Shown here piece after piece: positions 1 to 7,475 of a stretch of 64,000 nucleotides of DNA (within the stretch, counting starts at the first letter, position 1; every line of letters begins with the position of its first letter). Under the pieces are notes generated by a model. That model saw only the letters and a list, made by a program, of their open reading frames with translations, ran no database searches and was not told the DNA's origin. The translations under genes and the position numbers were made by a program. Source of the stretch: AR5 sp041499965 (lineage in GTDB: Bacteria > Methylomirabilota > Methylomirabilia > Rokubacteriales > CSP1-6); the NCBI GenBank assembly GCA_041499965.1, contig JBGQLG010000007.1, positions 8,468 through 72,467 of the forward strand, given 5' to 3'.

Positions 1-1386
1 GGTGAGCCGCTCGGCGGTGGCGGCCGTCATGAGGATCTGGCCACCGACGGTGCAGCCCTCGACGCGGGCGGCCAGGTTGACGGCGGCGCCGACCACCGCG
101 TACTTGGTCCGCTGCTCCGAGCCGATGTTGCCCACGACGGCCTCGCCCGTGTGCAGGCCGATGCCCATCTCGAAGACCGGGCGGCCGTGCTCGGCGTTGG
201 CGCGGTTCAGGTCGTCGTTGGCCCGCTGCATGGCCAGCGCGGTCGCGGCCGCCCGCTCGGCGTGGTCGGCGTGCTCCACCGGCGCGCCGAACACCGCGAA
301 GATGGCGTCGCCGATGAACTCGTTGATGGTGCCGCCGTGCGCGATCACGATATCGGCCATGTGGCCGAGGTAGTCGTTCAGCACCGCCATGACGCCGGCG
401 GGGTCGCCGTGCTCGGCAAAGCGGGTGTAGCCGCGCAGGTCGGACATGAGCACGGTGATCTCGCGCTTGTGGCCGCCCAGCCGCAGCCCGTCGGGCGACT
501 CCAGCAGCGTCTTGGCGACCTCGGGGGAGACGTAGCGGCCGAAGGCGTTCCGGATGAAGTCCCGCTGGCGCAGTCCCTCGACCATCTCGTTGAACGCGCG
601 CGTCAGCACGCCCACCTCGTCGCGGGAGCGCACCGGCAGCACCTGCGAGAGGTCGCCGGCCGCCACCCGGGCCACCGCGCCGGTGAGCGCGCTGATCGGC
701 CGGGTGAGCTGGCGGGCGAACAGCAGGCCCAGCAGCAGCGCGCAGACGGCGCCGGCCGCCGAGCCTTGCATGATCGTGAGGTCGAGCTCGTGCAGCCGGT
801 CGAGGAAGACGTCGACCTGGTAGTCGACGCTCAGGATCGCCACCGGCCGCCCCTGGGCGTCGACGATCGGCGCCACCGCGCTGATCCACGTGCCCTTGGC
901 GTTGCGGTAGGCGCCGGTGTAGCGGGCGACGGCGTCCTCCAGGCTCCACGAGATCGGATCGAGCAGCTCGGGAGCGAGTGGATACCAGGTGCCCGGCCGC
1001 TCGGCCTCCTCGCTGGCGACGACGACGCGCGCCCGACGCCCGGCCCGGTCGTAGTCGGTCAGGGTCCGGATGGGCGTGGCCAGCAGGACCTCCCGCTGGA
1101 CGGCCGCGAGCTTGGCCCGCAGGCTCCGGTAGGCCGGGGTGTCCTCGCGCTGCGCCTGCTGCACCGCGGCGTGCTGGGCCGGATCGACCAGCAGGACGGC
1201 GACCCGCGCGATGTTCAGCAGCTGGGTGCCGACGGCGTCCTCCAGCTCGGCCTTCTGGCGCGCGCGCACGAGCACCCCGACGATCGTGATGCTGAGGAAG
1301 GTCAGCAGCGCGAAGGCCACCGCCAGGCGCACGGCCAGGCGCCGCCACGCGGGCAGCGCCGGCCGTGTCGACGGCTGGTCCGTCAC
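1..1386 (-). CDS. HAMP-domain class III adenylate/guanylate cyclase (3' end outside window)
   Basis: A membrane-bound nucleotide cyclase that would make cAMP or cGMP in response to an extracytoplasmic signal. The GTG start at 1386 is one base past the DoxX stop, so the two are probably co-transcribed. After a short cytoplasmic tail there is one TM helix (about residues 18-42), a periplasmic sensor region of about 170 residues, a second TM, a HAMP domain (LTRPISALTGAVARVAAGDL) and the linker FGRYVSPEVAKTLLE. The cyclase domain then starts with the metal-binding Asp in MSDLRGYT and has the second Asp in FIGDAI. The usual substrate-selecting Lys is Glu (NEFIGDA) and the usual Thr/Asp is Ala (YAVVGAAVN), so substrate preference is uncertain. 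The C-terminus lies beyond position 1. Confidence 0.85.
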   Translation of the reverse strand, partial: MTDQPSTRPALPAWRRLAVRLAVAFALLTFLSITIVGVLVRARQKAELEDAVGTQLLNIARVAVLLVDPAQHAAVQQAQREDTPAYRSLRAKLAAVQREVLLATPIRTLTDYDRAGRRARVVVASEEAERPGTWYPLAPELLDPISWSLEDAVARYTGAYRNAKGTWISAVAPIVDAQGRPVAILSVDYQVDVFLDRLHELDLTIMQGSAAGAVCALLLGLLFARQLTRPISALTGAVARVAAGDLSQVLPVRSRDEVGVLTRAFNEMVEGLRQRDFIRNAFGRYVSPEVAKTLLESPDGLRLGGHKREITVLMSDLRGYTRFAEHGDPAGVMAVLNDYLGHMADIVIAHGGTINEFIGDAIFAVFGAPVEHADHAERAAATALAMQRANDDLNRANAEHGRPVFEMGIGLHTGEAVVGNIGSEQRTKYAVVGAAVNLAARVEGCTVGGQILMTAATAERLT

Positions 1387-1387
1387 G

Positions 1388-1876
1388 TCAGCGGCCCGCG
1401 GGATCCGCGGGATCCGCGGGCTCCAGGCCGATGGCGCGGTCGACCGATAGCGGGCCGCCACCGCGGGTGAGCAGGAAGATCAGGATCGACGCCCACGTCA
1501 GGTGCTCGGCGTAGGCGTTCGGGTAGACGAAGGTCTGGATGACCGCGATCATGCCGAGCAGCGGCAACGTGGCCAGGCGCGTGCCCAGGCCCAGGATCAG
1601 CAGCACCGAGCAGCCGATCTCGAAGGTGGTCGACATCGCCGCCGCGAAGTCGGGCGGCAGCACCGGCACCTTGTACTCGTCGGCGAAGAGCTGCACGGTC
1701 AGCTCCCAGCTCGCCAGCTTGTTCAGGCCGGCCTTGAGGAACACGCCGGCGATCGCGAAGCGGAACAGGACCTGGATCACGGCCAGCGGGAAGCGGCCGA
1801 GGTAGCTCAGCGCTCCCGCAATCCGGGTGCGCGCGCCCGACATGGGCATCATCGTCGTCGTCATCATCGTCTGCAT
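1388..1876 (-). CDS. DoxX family membrane protein, probable BufD-like partner
   Basis: A 162-residue DoxX-type integral membrane protein with four predicted TM helices. The first begins near FPLAVIQVLFRFAIAGVFLK and others include ILGLGTRLATLPLLGMIAVI. It lies about 65 bp downstream of the bufferin precursor on the same strand and directly before the cyclase, so a bufA-doxX-cyclase transcript is likely. DoxX proteins accompany many DUF692/DUF2282 bufferin loci, where they are thought to take part in membrane redox steps. The exact role here is inferred from context. The 3' end encodes an Ala-Asp-Pro tandem from a short GC-rich direct repeat near 1396-1420. Confidence 0.85.
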   Translation of the reverse strand: MQTMMTTTMMPMSGARTRIAGALSYLGRFPLAVIQVLFRFAIAGVFLKAGLNKLASWELTVQLFADEYKVPVLPPDFAAAMSTTFEIGCSVLLILGLGTRLATLPLLGMIAVIQTFVYPNAYAEHLTWASILIFLLTRGGGPLSVDRAIGLEPADPADPAGR

Positions 1877-1942
1877 GGTGTCGTCTCCCTGGTGGTTGGC
1901 GGGGCGGGCGGCGGCCAGCGCCGGCCCGCCCCTCGCCGGAGG

Positions 1943-2212
1943 TCAGGCCTTCTTGGGGTCCTTGCTGCCGCCCACGAGCTTCTCGCAGGCGCCGGCCGGC
2001 ATGTAGAGCCAGGCGTCGTTCTGGTTGTCGCGCTTGGAGGTGCCCGCGCACGACGAGTTGGCGGTCTGGCAGTCGTTCTTGCCGGCCTTCGATACGCCGT
2101 AGCACTTCTCGGACTCGAACTTCGGCTTTGGGGCCGGGCCGGCCTGCGAGACGATCGGCATCGTGAGCGCGGCGGCCACCGCGGAGGCGACGAGCAGCTG
2201 GGACGTCTTCAC
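1943..2212 (-). CDS. bufA: Bufferin precursor, BufA1/DUF2282 family (RiPP)
   Basis: An 89-residue secreted precursor. It has a signal peptide (residues 1-24, ending SQA) and a core with four cysteines, Cys37, Cys48, Cys55 and Cys76, in the DUF2282 pattern EKCYGVSKAGKNDC...SSC...GAC. In characterised bufferins the cysteines are converted by a DUF692-type iron oxidase plus a DUF2063 partner into copper-binding thiooxazole-type groups, and the peptide buffers metal in the periplasm. Both enzymes are encoded divergently just upstream (2372-3974). The start is supported by a GAAGGAGACC-type ribosome binding site. Modification chemistry and metal are inferred from family knowledge. Confidence 0.88.
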   Translation of the reverse strand: MKTSQLLVASAVAAALTMPIVSQAGPAPKPKFESEKCYGVSKAGKNDCQTANSSCAGTSKRDNQNDAWLYMPAGACEKLVGGSKDPKKA

Positions 2213-2301
2213 GTGAGGTCTCCTTCCCGTACGGGCCCGGTGAGTGGAACCGATCCGCGGCGGAGCCCGTCGTCGCCGCGAGCCGGGGTGCTCTCCTGCT
2301 C

Positions 2302-2359
2302 AGACACGGGCCGGGGCGCCAGCGGTGCGAGCGAATCTCGCGGCGGCCGGCCCGTGTCT
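2302..2359. promoter_or_regulatory. Perfect 13-bp inverted repeat before bufB
   Basis: AGACACGGGCCGG at 2302-2314 is mirrored exactly by CCGGCCCGTGTCT at 2347-2359, with a 32-nt spacer. The right arm ends 12 nt before the bufB ATG. It could be a regulator operator in the bufA-bufB divergent region or a leader hairpin that hides the bufB ribosome binding site. The sequence alone does not tell which. Confidence 0.6.
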
Positions 2360-2371
2360 CACAGCACTGCA

Positions 2372-3241
2372 ATGGACTCGCGGGTGTCCGGGCCGGGACC
2401 GAGGGGAAGCGGCATCGGTCTGCGCTCTCCACATGTTGACGAGATCCTGAACACCCGGCCGGACGTGGGCTGGCTCGAGGTGCACGCCGAGAACTACATG
2501 GGCGGGGGTCCGGCCATCCGGGCGCTGGAGCACATCCGCCGGGAGTATCCGGTGTCGATCCACGGCGTCGGCCTGTCGCTGGGGAGCGCGGAGGGGCTCG
2601 ACGGCCACCACCTCGAGCGCCTGGCCGGGCTCGTCGAACGCCTGCAGCCGGCGCTCGTCTCCGAGCACCTCGCTTGGAGTCTCACCGGCGGCGCCTACCT
2701 GAATCACCTGCTCCCGCTGCCGTACACCCCGGAGACCCTGGCCCTCGTGAGCCGGCACGTCGATCGGGTGCAGCAGCGACTGGGCCGCCGGCTGCTGGTC
2801 GAGAACCCGGCGAGCTACCTTCGCTTCGCCGACTCGCCGATTCCCGAGGCGGAGTTCCTGAACACCCTCGCCCGCCGGACCGGCTGCGGCCTGCTCTGCG
2901 ACGTGAACAACGTCTACGTGAGCTGCCGGAATCTGGGGGGCAACGCGGCCGCGTACCTCGACGCCGTCGATCCGGCGGCCGTCGGCGAGATCCATCTGGC
3001 CGGCCACGCCAGCAACGACGCCGACGGCCACACGGTCCTGATCGACGACCACGGCTCGCGCGTGGCCGAGGCCGTGTGGAATCTCTACGGCCAGGCGCTC
3101 GCGCGCTTCGGGCCGGTGCCGACGCTCGTGGAATGGGACACCAACGTGCCGGCGCTGGTGGTGCTGCTCGAGGAGGCGGCCAGGGCGGGCGCGATGCTGG
3201 GCGCCGCGGAGCGCGAGGGCGGCGATGCCCACGCTGCGTGA
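2372..3241 (+). CDS. bufB: BufB/MbnB-like multinuclear non-heme iron oxidase (DUF692, MNIO)
   Basis: A cytoplasmic TIM-barrel oxidase of 289 residues, the usual size for the DUF692/MNIO family, which oxidatively modifies cysteines in RiPP precursors. Candidate iron ligands and active-site residues are all visible: E40-N41 (HAENY), H64 (SIHGVG), E98-H99 (SEHLAWS), E144-N145 (VENPASY), D178-N180 (CDVNNVY), H208 and H212 (EIHLAGH), and E254/D256 (VEWDTN). The ATG at 2372 is chosen because family homology begins at GIGLR shortly after it. The open frame upstream to 1502 is antisense to bufA and doxX. It overlaps bufC by 17 bp, indicating translational coupling. The probable substrate is the divergent BufA. 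Confidence 0.9.
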   Translation: MDSRVSGPGPRGSGIGLRSPHVDEILNTRPDVGWLEVHAENYMGGGPAIRALEHIRREYPVSIHGVGLSLGSAEGLDGHHLERLAGLVERLQPALVSEHLAWSLTGGAYLNHLLPLPYTPETLALVSRHVDRVQQRLGRRLLVENPASYLRFADSPIPEAEFLNTLARRTGCGLLCDVNNVYVSCRNLGGNAAAYLDAVDPAAVGEIHLAGHASNDADGHTVLIDDHGSRVAEAVWNLYGQALARFGPVPTLVEWDTNVPALVVLLEEAARAGAMLGAAEREGGDAHAA

Positions 3242-3974
3242 GCTGCAGTCCGGCTTCCGCGCCGCGATGCTGGGCGGCGACGCGGCGGCGGCGCAGGCCG
3301 CGGTGCAACCGGATGGCCTCGCCGTCGAGGCCCGCCTGGCGATCTATCGTCATCACGTCTTCACGAGCCTGAGCGCCGCGCTGGAATCGACCTTCCCGGT
3401 CGTCGTCCGGCTGGTCGATCCGCGCTTTTTCCGCTACGCCGCCGACCGATTCGTGCGCGCGCATCCGCCCGCCAGCCCGTGCCTGTCGGAGTACGGTGCC
3501 ACCCTGCCCGACTTCCTCGCCCGCTTCGAGCCCACCCGACACCTGGCCTATCTGCCGGACGTGGCGCGCCTGGAGTGGGCCATGAACGTCGCCCTGCACG
3601 CGCTCGACGCGGAACCCGTGCCGCCCGAGGCGCTGCGCGATCCGGCGCCCCTCGCGCTGCACCCGTCCGTCACGCTGCTGCAGTCGCCCTGGCCGATCGA
3701 CACGATCTGGCGCGCCAACCAGCCCGCCGCCGGCGACGACACGGTCGATCTCGACACCGGCGGCGTGCACCTGCAAGTCTGGCGCTCGACCGACGACGTC
3801 GTGTTCCGCCGGCTCTCCGCCGCCGCGTTCGCCTTCCACCGGGCGCTGGCCCAGACCAGCCGCCTCGACGCCGCCGCCCACGCGGCCGTGTCCATCACCC
3901 CCGGCGCCGACCTCCCCTGCCTGATCCGCGACCTCCTCGCCGACCAGATCCTGGTCCATCGAGCCCCGCCGTAA
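3225..3974 (+). CDS. bufC: BufC/HvfC-like DUF2063 partner protein of the MNIO enzyme
   Basis: A 249-residue protein with the DUF2063 N-terminal domain: LRELQSGFRAAML, then RLAIYRHHVFTSL, FPVVVRLV and FFRYAADRFVRAHPP. The C-terminal half is beta-rich (VHLQVWRSTDDVVFRRL). In bufferin and methanobactin loci this partner binds the precursor and presents it to the DUF692 oxidase. The start ATG lies inside bufB (17-bp overlap), which implies coupled translation and a stoichiometric BufB-BufC complex. It is followed after 21 bp by the CinA-like gene. Confidence 0.88.
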   Translation: MPTLRELQSGFRAAMLGGDAAAAQAAVQPDGLAVEARLAIYRHHVFTSLSAALESTFPVVVRLVDPRFFRYAADRFVRAHPPASPCLSEYGATLPDFLARFEPTRHLAYLPDVARLEWAMNVALHALDAEPVPPEALRDPAPLALHPSVTLLQSPWPIDTIWRANQPAAGDDTVDLDTGGVHLQVWRSTDDVVFRRLSAAAFAFHRALAQTSRLDAAAHAAVSITPGADLPCLIRDLLADQILVHRAPP

Positions 3975-3995
3975 CACGGTGCTAAACTGCCGCCC

Positions 3996-4481
3996 ATGAA
4001 CGATCTGACCCCGCTCGCCTCGTCCCTGGCGGCCGTGTTGAAGGAGCGGAAAGAAACGCTGGCCGTCGCCGAGTCCTCGGCCGGCGGCCTGATCTCGGCG
4101 GCGCTGCTCGCCGTGCCCGGCGCCTCGGCGTACTTCCTCGGCGGCGCCGTCGTCTACACGCAGGCGGCGCGACGCGCACTCCTGCGCGTGCCTGACGAAT
4201 CGCTGGCCGGCATCCGCTCCAGCACCGAGGCCTACGCGGCGATCAAGGCCAGGACGATTCGCGAGCTGCTCGGCGCCACCTGGGGCCTGGCCGAGACCGG
4301 CGCTACCGGGCCGACCGGCAACCGTTACGGCGACGCGGCGGGCCACGCTTGCATCGCCATCGCCGGCCCGATCGAGCGCACGCTGACGATCGAGACGCGC
4401 AGCGGCGATCGCGAGGCGAACATGTGGGCGTTCGCGAAGGCGGCGCTCGACCTGCTGCAGACGTCGCTGCGGCGGGCGTAG
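3996..4481 (+). CDS. pncC: CinA C-terminal domain protein, probable nicotinamide-nucleotide amidohydrolase
   Basis: A stand-alone CinA C-terminal domain of 161 residues. This family hydrolyses nicotinamide mononucleotide to nicotinate mononucleotide in NAD salvage. Recognisable motifs are AESSAGGLISAALL near residue 26 (family AESCTGG), GAVVYTQAARRALL, STEAYAAIKA and GATGPTG. The usual Cys of AESCTGG is Ser here, a common change. It follows bufC by 21 bp but has no obvious link to bufferins. A small unknown gene follows after 5 bp. Confidence 0.82.
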   Translation: MNDLTPLASSLAAVLKERKETLAVAESSAGGLISAALLAVPGASAYFLGGAVVYTQAARRALLRVPDESLAGIRSSTEAYAAIKARTIRELLGATWGLAETGATGPTGNRYGDAAGHACIAIAGPIERTLTIETRSGDREANMWAFAKAALDLLQTSLRRA

Positions 4482-4486
4482 AGGAC

Positions 4487-4801
4487 ATGACCGCGCCCGA
4501 TCCCGAGCGCGTCGTCGTCGTCGTTCCGCGCAAGGAGACGCGCCTGCACGAATACCTGAGCCGGTCGCTGGCCTCGATCAAGAACGTCGAGGTCGTGCTC
4601 GATCGCCGGGCGACCGCGGTGACGCCACCGGACGAGCGCCGCCGGCGGCCGTCGAAGGACTCGGAGCGCAGGATCCTGATCTGCTCGCTGGTGCGCTGTC
4701 CGGCCGCTCCCCCCGTGATCCCGCCGGCGCAGACCCCCGCCGGAGCCGCCGAGCACCGCCGGACCCTGCTCTGGCCAGGCCTGCGCATCGAGCATCTCTG
4801 A
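4487..4801 (+). CDS. Small hypothetical protein
   Basis: A 104-residue protein of unknown function starting 5 bp after the CinA-like gene, so probably translated from the same message. The N-terminus (PERVVVVVPRKETRLHEYL, then SRSLASIKNVEVVLDRR) resembles a small alpha/beta unit. A basic linker (DERRRRPSKDSERR) and a Pro/Ala-rich tail with two cysteines (ICSLVRC) follow. Similar short proteins with a value-rich strand and a DRR/ERR-rich centre occur in related genomes next to response regulators. No catalytic motif is visible. Coding is supported by tight spacing and gene-like codon use rather than by a recognised family. Confidence 0.5.
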   Translation: MTAPDPERVVVVVPRKETRLHEYLSRSLASIKNVEVVLDRRATAVTPPDERRRRPSKDSERRILICSLVRCPAAPPVIPPAQTPAGAAEHRRTLLWPGLRIEHL

Positions 4802-4904
4802 GGGCGGCGACGTCCTGACCACCCGCGTGCCATCCTCGGCCGCCCGTGGTCGTGAATTCAATACGTTGGCGGTGGCATCGCTCTTGCGGATCTTCCAGCC
4901 CCTG

Positions 4905-5288
4905 ATGACGCCGAACAGATCCGCCCGATTGCTCGTGATCGACGACGAGGCCGTGCTACGCGGCCTGCTGCGCGAGATGCTCGCCGTGTGCGGCTACGAG
5001 GCCGACGTGGCCGAGAACGGCGCGGCCGGGGTGGCACGCTTCCAGGAGGGCCGCTACAGCGCGGTGATCACCGACTTCCTGATGCCAGGCATGAACGGCT
5101 TCGAGGTCGTGACCGCGCTGCGAACCCTGGATCCGACCATCAAGGTGATCCTGTTGACCGGCTCGGCGCCGGACCTGACGGTGACACGGGCTCGGGAGAT
5201 GGGTCTCACCCTGCTCCACAAGCCCGTCGCCCTCGTCGAGCTGAAGGCCGCGGTCGACGCGGCCTGCAAGGCCTCGCGCCCCGTCTAG
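4905..5288 (+). CDS. Receiver-only response regulator (CheY-like)
   Basis: A single REC domain of about 127 residues with no output domain. The acidic pocket is DDE (VIDDEAVLR), the phosphoacceptor is Asp in VITDFLMPGMNGFEV, the switch Thr is in ILLTGSAP, and the Lys is in LLHKPVAL. The start is taken at ATG 4905 (MTPNRSARLLVIDDE), since the domain begins right after it; an in-frame start at 4827 would add 26 residues. The stop overlaps the hemerythrin stop on the other strand by 3 bases. No histidine kinase is adjacent. Confidence 0.82.
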   Translation: MTPNRSARLLVIDDEAVLRGLLREMLAVCGYEADVAENGAAGVARFQEGRYSAVITDFLMPGMNGFEVVTALRTLDPTIKVILLTGSAPDLTVTRAREMGLTLLHKPVALVELKAAVDAACKASRPV

Positions 5289-5746
5289 GCGGCCTCGGAG
5301 GTCCGGCGGCGGAAGGCCTCGAACCGCTCGGCCATCTGCTCACCCAGCGCCTGCATCTCGTCCTTGCCGAGCTTCTGGGCGGTCTTGAACATCTCCTGCT
5401 CCTCCTCCTCGACGTGGTGCTCGATGAGCTCCGAGAGCACGGTCATCTTGGCCTCGAAGCGCTCGTCGTCGGGGTTCATCCGCGGCAGCTCCGCGAGCAC
5501 CAGCTTGACGACGTGGTGCTCCTCGTACGCCTCCAGGATCATCGCCTCGACCTTGTGGGTCTCGAGCCCACGCACGGCTGGGTAGAAGATCTCCTCCTCG
5601 ATCAGGGTGTGCCCCTCGAGGCGACGGGAGATCTCGTCGAGCAGCTGACGCCGCTGGCGGGCGTTGTCAGTGCGCTCCACCTTCTTGAACAGGGCCTTCA
5701 CGTCCTTGTGCTGCTTCTTCAGCAGGTCGGTTGCCTTCATTCTCAC
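5285..5746 (-). CDS. Hemerythrin HHE cation-binding domain protein
   Basis: A 153-residue four-helix-bundle protein with the hemerythrin diiron ligand pattern: H13 (KKQHKDV), H46 and E50 (EGHTLIEEEIFYP), H77/H78 (YEEHHVVK), H110/H111 and E115 (IEHHVEEEEQEMF). It would bind O2 or NO, or store iron and handle redox stress, in the cytoplasm. It is convergent with the receiver gene and overlaps its stop. The N-terminus (MRMKATDLLKKQHKDVKALF) is typical, so the ATG at 5746 is likely correct. Confidence 0.87.
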   Translation of the reverse strand: MRMKATDLLKKQHKDVKALFKKVERTDNARQRRQLLDEISRRLEGHTLIEEEIFYPAVRGLETHKVEAMILEAYEEHHVVKLVLAELPRMNPDDERFEAKMTVLSELIEHHVEEEEQEMFKTAQKLGKDEMQALGEQMAERFEAFRRRTSEAA

Positions 5747-5833
5747 GCACCTCCGGTCTCGGTCAGCGCAAGGTCGATGCCCGTGAGTTCCGGAGCGGTG
5801 AGACGACGCGTGGCGGGCGAGGGGGGCGGGCTC

Positions 5834-5872
5834 AAAAAAACTGGGGCCGCCGTCCTTCGACGGCGGCCCCAG
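5834..5872 (-). terminator. Rho-independent terminator of the pilin gene
   Basis: A perfect 14-bp stem (5841-5854 with 5859-5872, 4-nt loop) is followed on the minus strand by seven T residues (5840-5834). It lies just beyond the pilin stop at 5890 and reads in the pilin direction. Confidence 0.9.
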
Positions 5873-5889
5873 CGGTCATGCTGAGCGTA

Positions 5890-6369
5890 CTAGGGGCAGG
5901 TGGTGCCGGCGGCCGAGTTCGCGCCCGTGGCGTCACCGGTACCGCAGATCAAGAACGTGCCCACTGCCGTGCTGACGTACTTGTACGTGGTGCCCGAGCC
6001 CACCCAGCCGGCCGGCAGCGTGGGCTGGCTGTTCAGGAACGGACCGCCGACCTGGTTCTGAGCGTTGGTCTGCTGCGTGAGCAGCACCGCCGGCAGCGCG
6101 CCGGACTGCGCCGCCGTGGACGACGGGCAGGTCGAGGCGGCGGACGTCTGGTCCGGCAGCCCACCGCAGTGCGCCGAGTAGATGCTCACGGCCGAGGCCA
6201 CGGCCCGCGTGTCGGCCTGCGCCTTGGCGATGCGCGCCCGCGCCTGCACGTTGGCGTACAGCGGCACGGCGATCGCGGCCAGGATGCCGATGATGGCAAC
6301 GACGATGAGGAGCTCGATCAGCGTGAAACCGCGCTGACCGCCCATCCGCTTCTGCATAAGTCGAAACAT
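5890..6369 (-). CDS. pilA: Type IV major-pilin-like protein
   Basis: A 159-residue type IV prepilin. The leader MFRLMQKRMGGQRG precedes the prepilin peptidase site G/FTLIELLIVV, with Glu at mature position 5. The hydrophobic assembly helix continues AIIGILAAIAVPLY. The C-terminal half has cysteine pairs (HCGG, STCPSS, ICGTG, TTCP). The start at 6369 is supported by a strong GGGGGAAGAG ribosome binding site; the open frame upstream to 6543 is non-coding leader. It is a monocistronic unit with a sigma-54-type promoter at 6424-6438 and a strong terminator at 5834-5872, which suggests a highly and conditionally expressed pilus subunit. Confidence 0.92.
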   Translation of the reverse strand: MFRLMQKRMGGQRGFTLIELLIVVAIIGILAAIAVPLYANVQARARIAKAQADTRAVASAVSIYSAHCGGLPDQTSAASTCPSSTAAQSGALPAVLLTQQTNAQNQVGGPFLNSQPTLPAGWVGSGTTYKYVSTAVGTFLICGTGDATGANSAAGTTCP

Positions 6370-6423
6370 TGTTCTCTTCCCCCTGAAGTTTGAGACTGGC
6401 TTTGCTATCTGGCCGGGGTAAAA

Positions 6424-6438
6424 GCATGGGGGATGCCA
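6424..6438 (-). promoter_or_regulatory. Sigma-54-type -24/-12 promoter for pilA
   Basis: Read on the minus strand, TGGCAT-N5-ATGC occurs with GG at 6437-6436 and GC at 6425-6424, the invariant 12-base spacing. A start near 6412 would give a leader of about 42 nt to the ATG. Sigma-54 control of pilA is common in proteobacteria. One base (A for T in TTGC) departs from consensus. Confidence 0.7.
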
Positions 6439-6604
6439 AAGCCCACGAAAACGGCGCAAGGTGCCATCCGGCGGGTACTTGCAAGGGATTCCGCCCGGTG
6501 CGAGCCCCCACCGGAACGGGCCAAAACAGCCGCTTTTCGGCAACGATGCTGACGAAGATTGTCAGTGCCACCGGCGACACCTTCATCACCGACGGCGGCT
6601 AGCG

Positions 6605-7399
6605 TTAGCGCCCGCGGAACACGGGCTCGCGCTTGTCGACGAAGGCCTTCGCGGCCTCGCGATGGTCGTCGGTGAAGCCGGTGCGCGTGTGGTGCCAGGC
6701 CTCGAGGTCGAGACAGTCCTTCAGCGAGCCGGTCTCGGCCGCGTTCATGTTGCGCTTCATGTAGCGCAGGGCCACGCGGGGGCCGCGGGCCAGGCGCGCG
6801 GCCAGGGCCTGCGTCTCCTCCTCGAGCTGCGCGTCCGGCACGAGGCGATTGACGATCCCCAGGGCGAGTGCCTCGGCGGCGTCGACGATGCGCGCGGTGT
6901 AGTACAGCTCGCGCGCCCGGGCGGTGCCGACGAGCTGGGTGAGGAACCAGCTCCCGCCGAAGTCGCCGGAATAGCCCACGCGGGCGAAGGCGGTGGCAAA
7001 GCGCGCCGAGTCGGCGGCGATCCGCAGATCGCAGGCCAGGGCCAGCGAGAGCCCGGCGCCGGCCGCGGCGCCGCGCACCATGGCGATCGTCGGCTTCGGC
7101 ATCTCGTGCAGCCAGCGCGAGACTTCCATGCGCGAGCGCAGGGCCTGCGCCTTCTCCTCCAGGGTGGTGCCGCCGAATTCGCGTCCCTCGGCCATCGCCT
7201 TCACGTCGCCGCCCGCGCAGAAACCGCGGCCGCTGCCGGTCAGGATCACGACGCCGACCTCACCGTCCTCGGCCAGTCGCGGCAACGCCTCCAGCAGGGC
7301 GTCGAGCATCGCCCCCGACATCGCGTTGAGACGGTCGGGCCGGTTGAGCGTGAGCGTGGCGACGCCGTCCTGGATCGACTCGAGCAGCTCCTGCGCCAT
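6605..7399 (-). CDS. Enoyl-CoA hydratase/isomerase family protein (PaaG-like)
   Basis: A 264-residue crotonase-fold protein. Oxyanion-hole segments are GSGRGFCAGGDVKAM and VRGAAAGAGLSLALACDLR. At the catalytic region the first Glu of classical hydratases is absent (ARFATAFARVG) while an acidic residue is kept at the second (YSGDFGGSWFLTQLVG, Asp). That pattern is typical of the PaaG-type isomerase branch rather than true hydratases. The ATG at 7399 has a clear GGAGG ribosome binding site; the in-frame extension to 7507 runs into the divergent tenA. The substrate cannot be read from sequence. Confidence 0.85.
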   Translation of the reverse strand: MAQELLESIQDGVATLTLNRPDRLNAMSGAMLDALLEALPRLAEDGEVGVVILTGSGRGFCAGGDVKAMAEGREFGGTTLEEKAQALRSRMEVSRWLHEMPKPTIAMVRGAAAGAGLSLALACDLRIAADSARFATAFARVGYSGDFGGSWFLTQLVGTARARELYYTARIVDAAEALALGIVNRLVPDAQLEEETQALAARLARGPRVALRYMKRNMNAAETGSLKDCLDLEAWHHTRTGFTDDHREAAKAFVDKREPVFRGR

Positions 7400-7475
7400 G
7401 GCGTTCCTCCGAAGCCGGTGCGGAAATGGGCGCTTATGATACTCCTGAAGCCATGCCGAGACGGAGGGCCCGACC

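Noticed and set aside
1396..1420. Short GGGATCCGC tandem at the end of doxX as a possible integration site
   Set aside because: Only two units, in frame within the coding sequence, with no adjacent integrase or flanking duplication.
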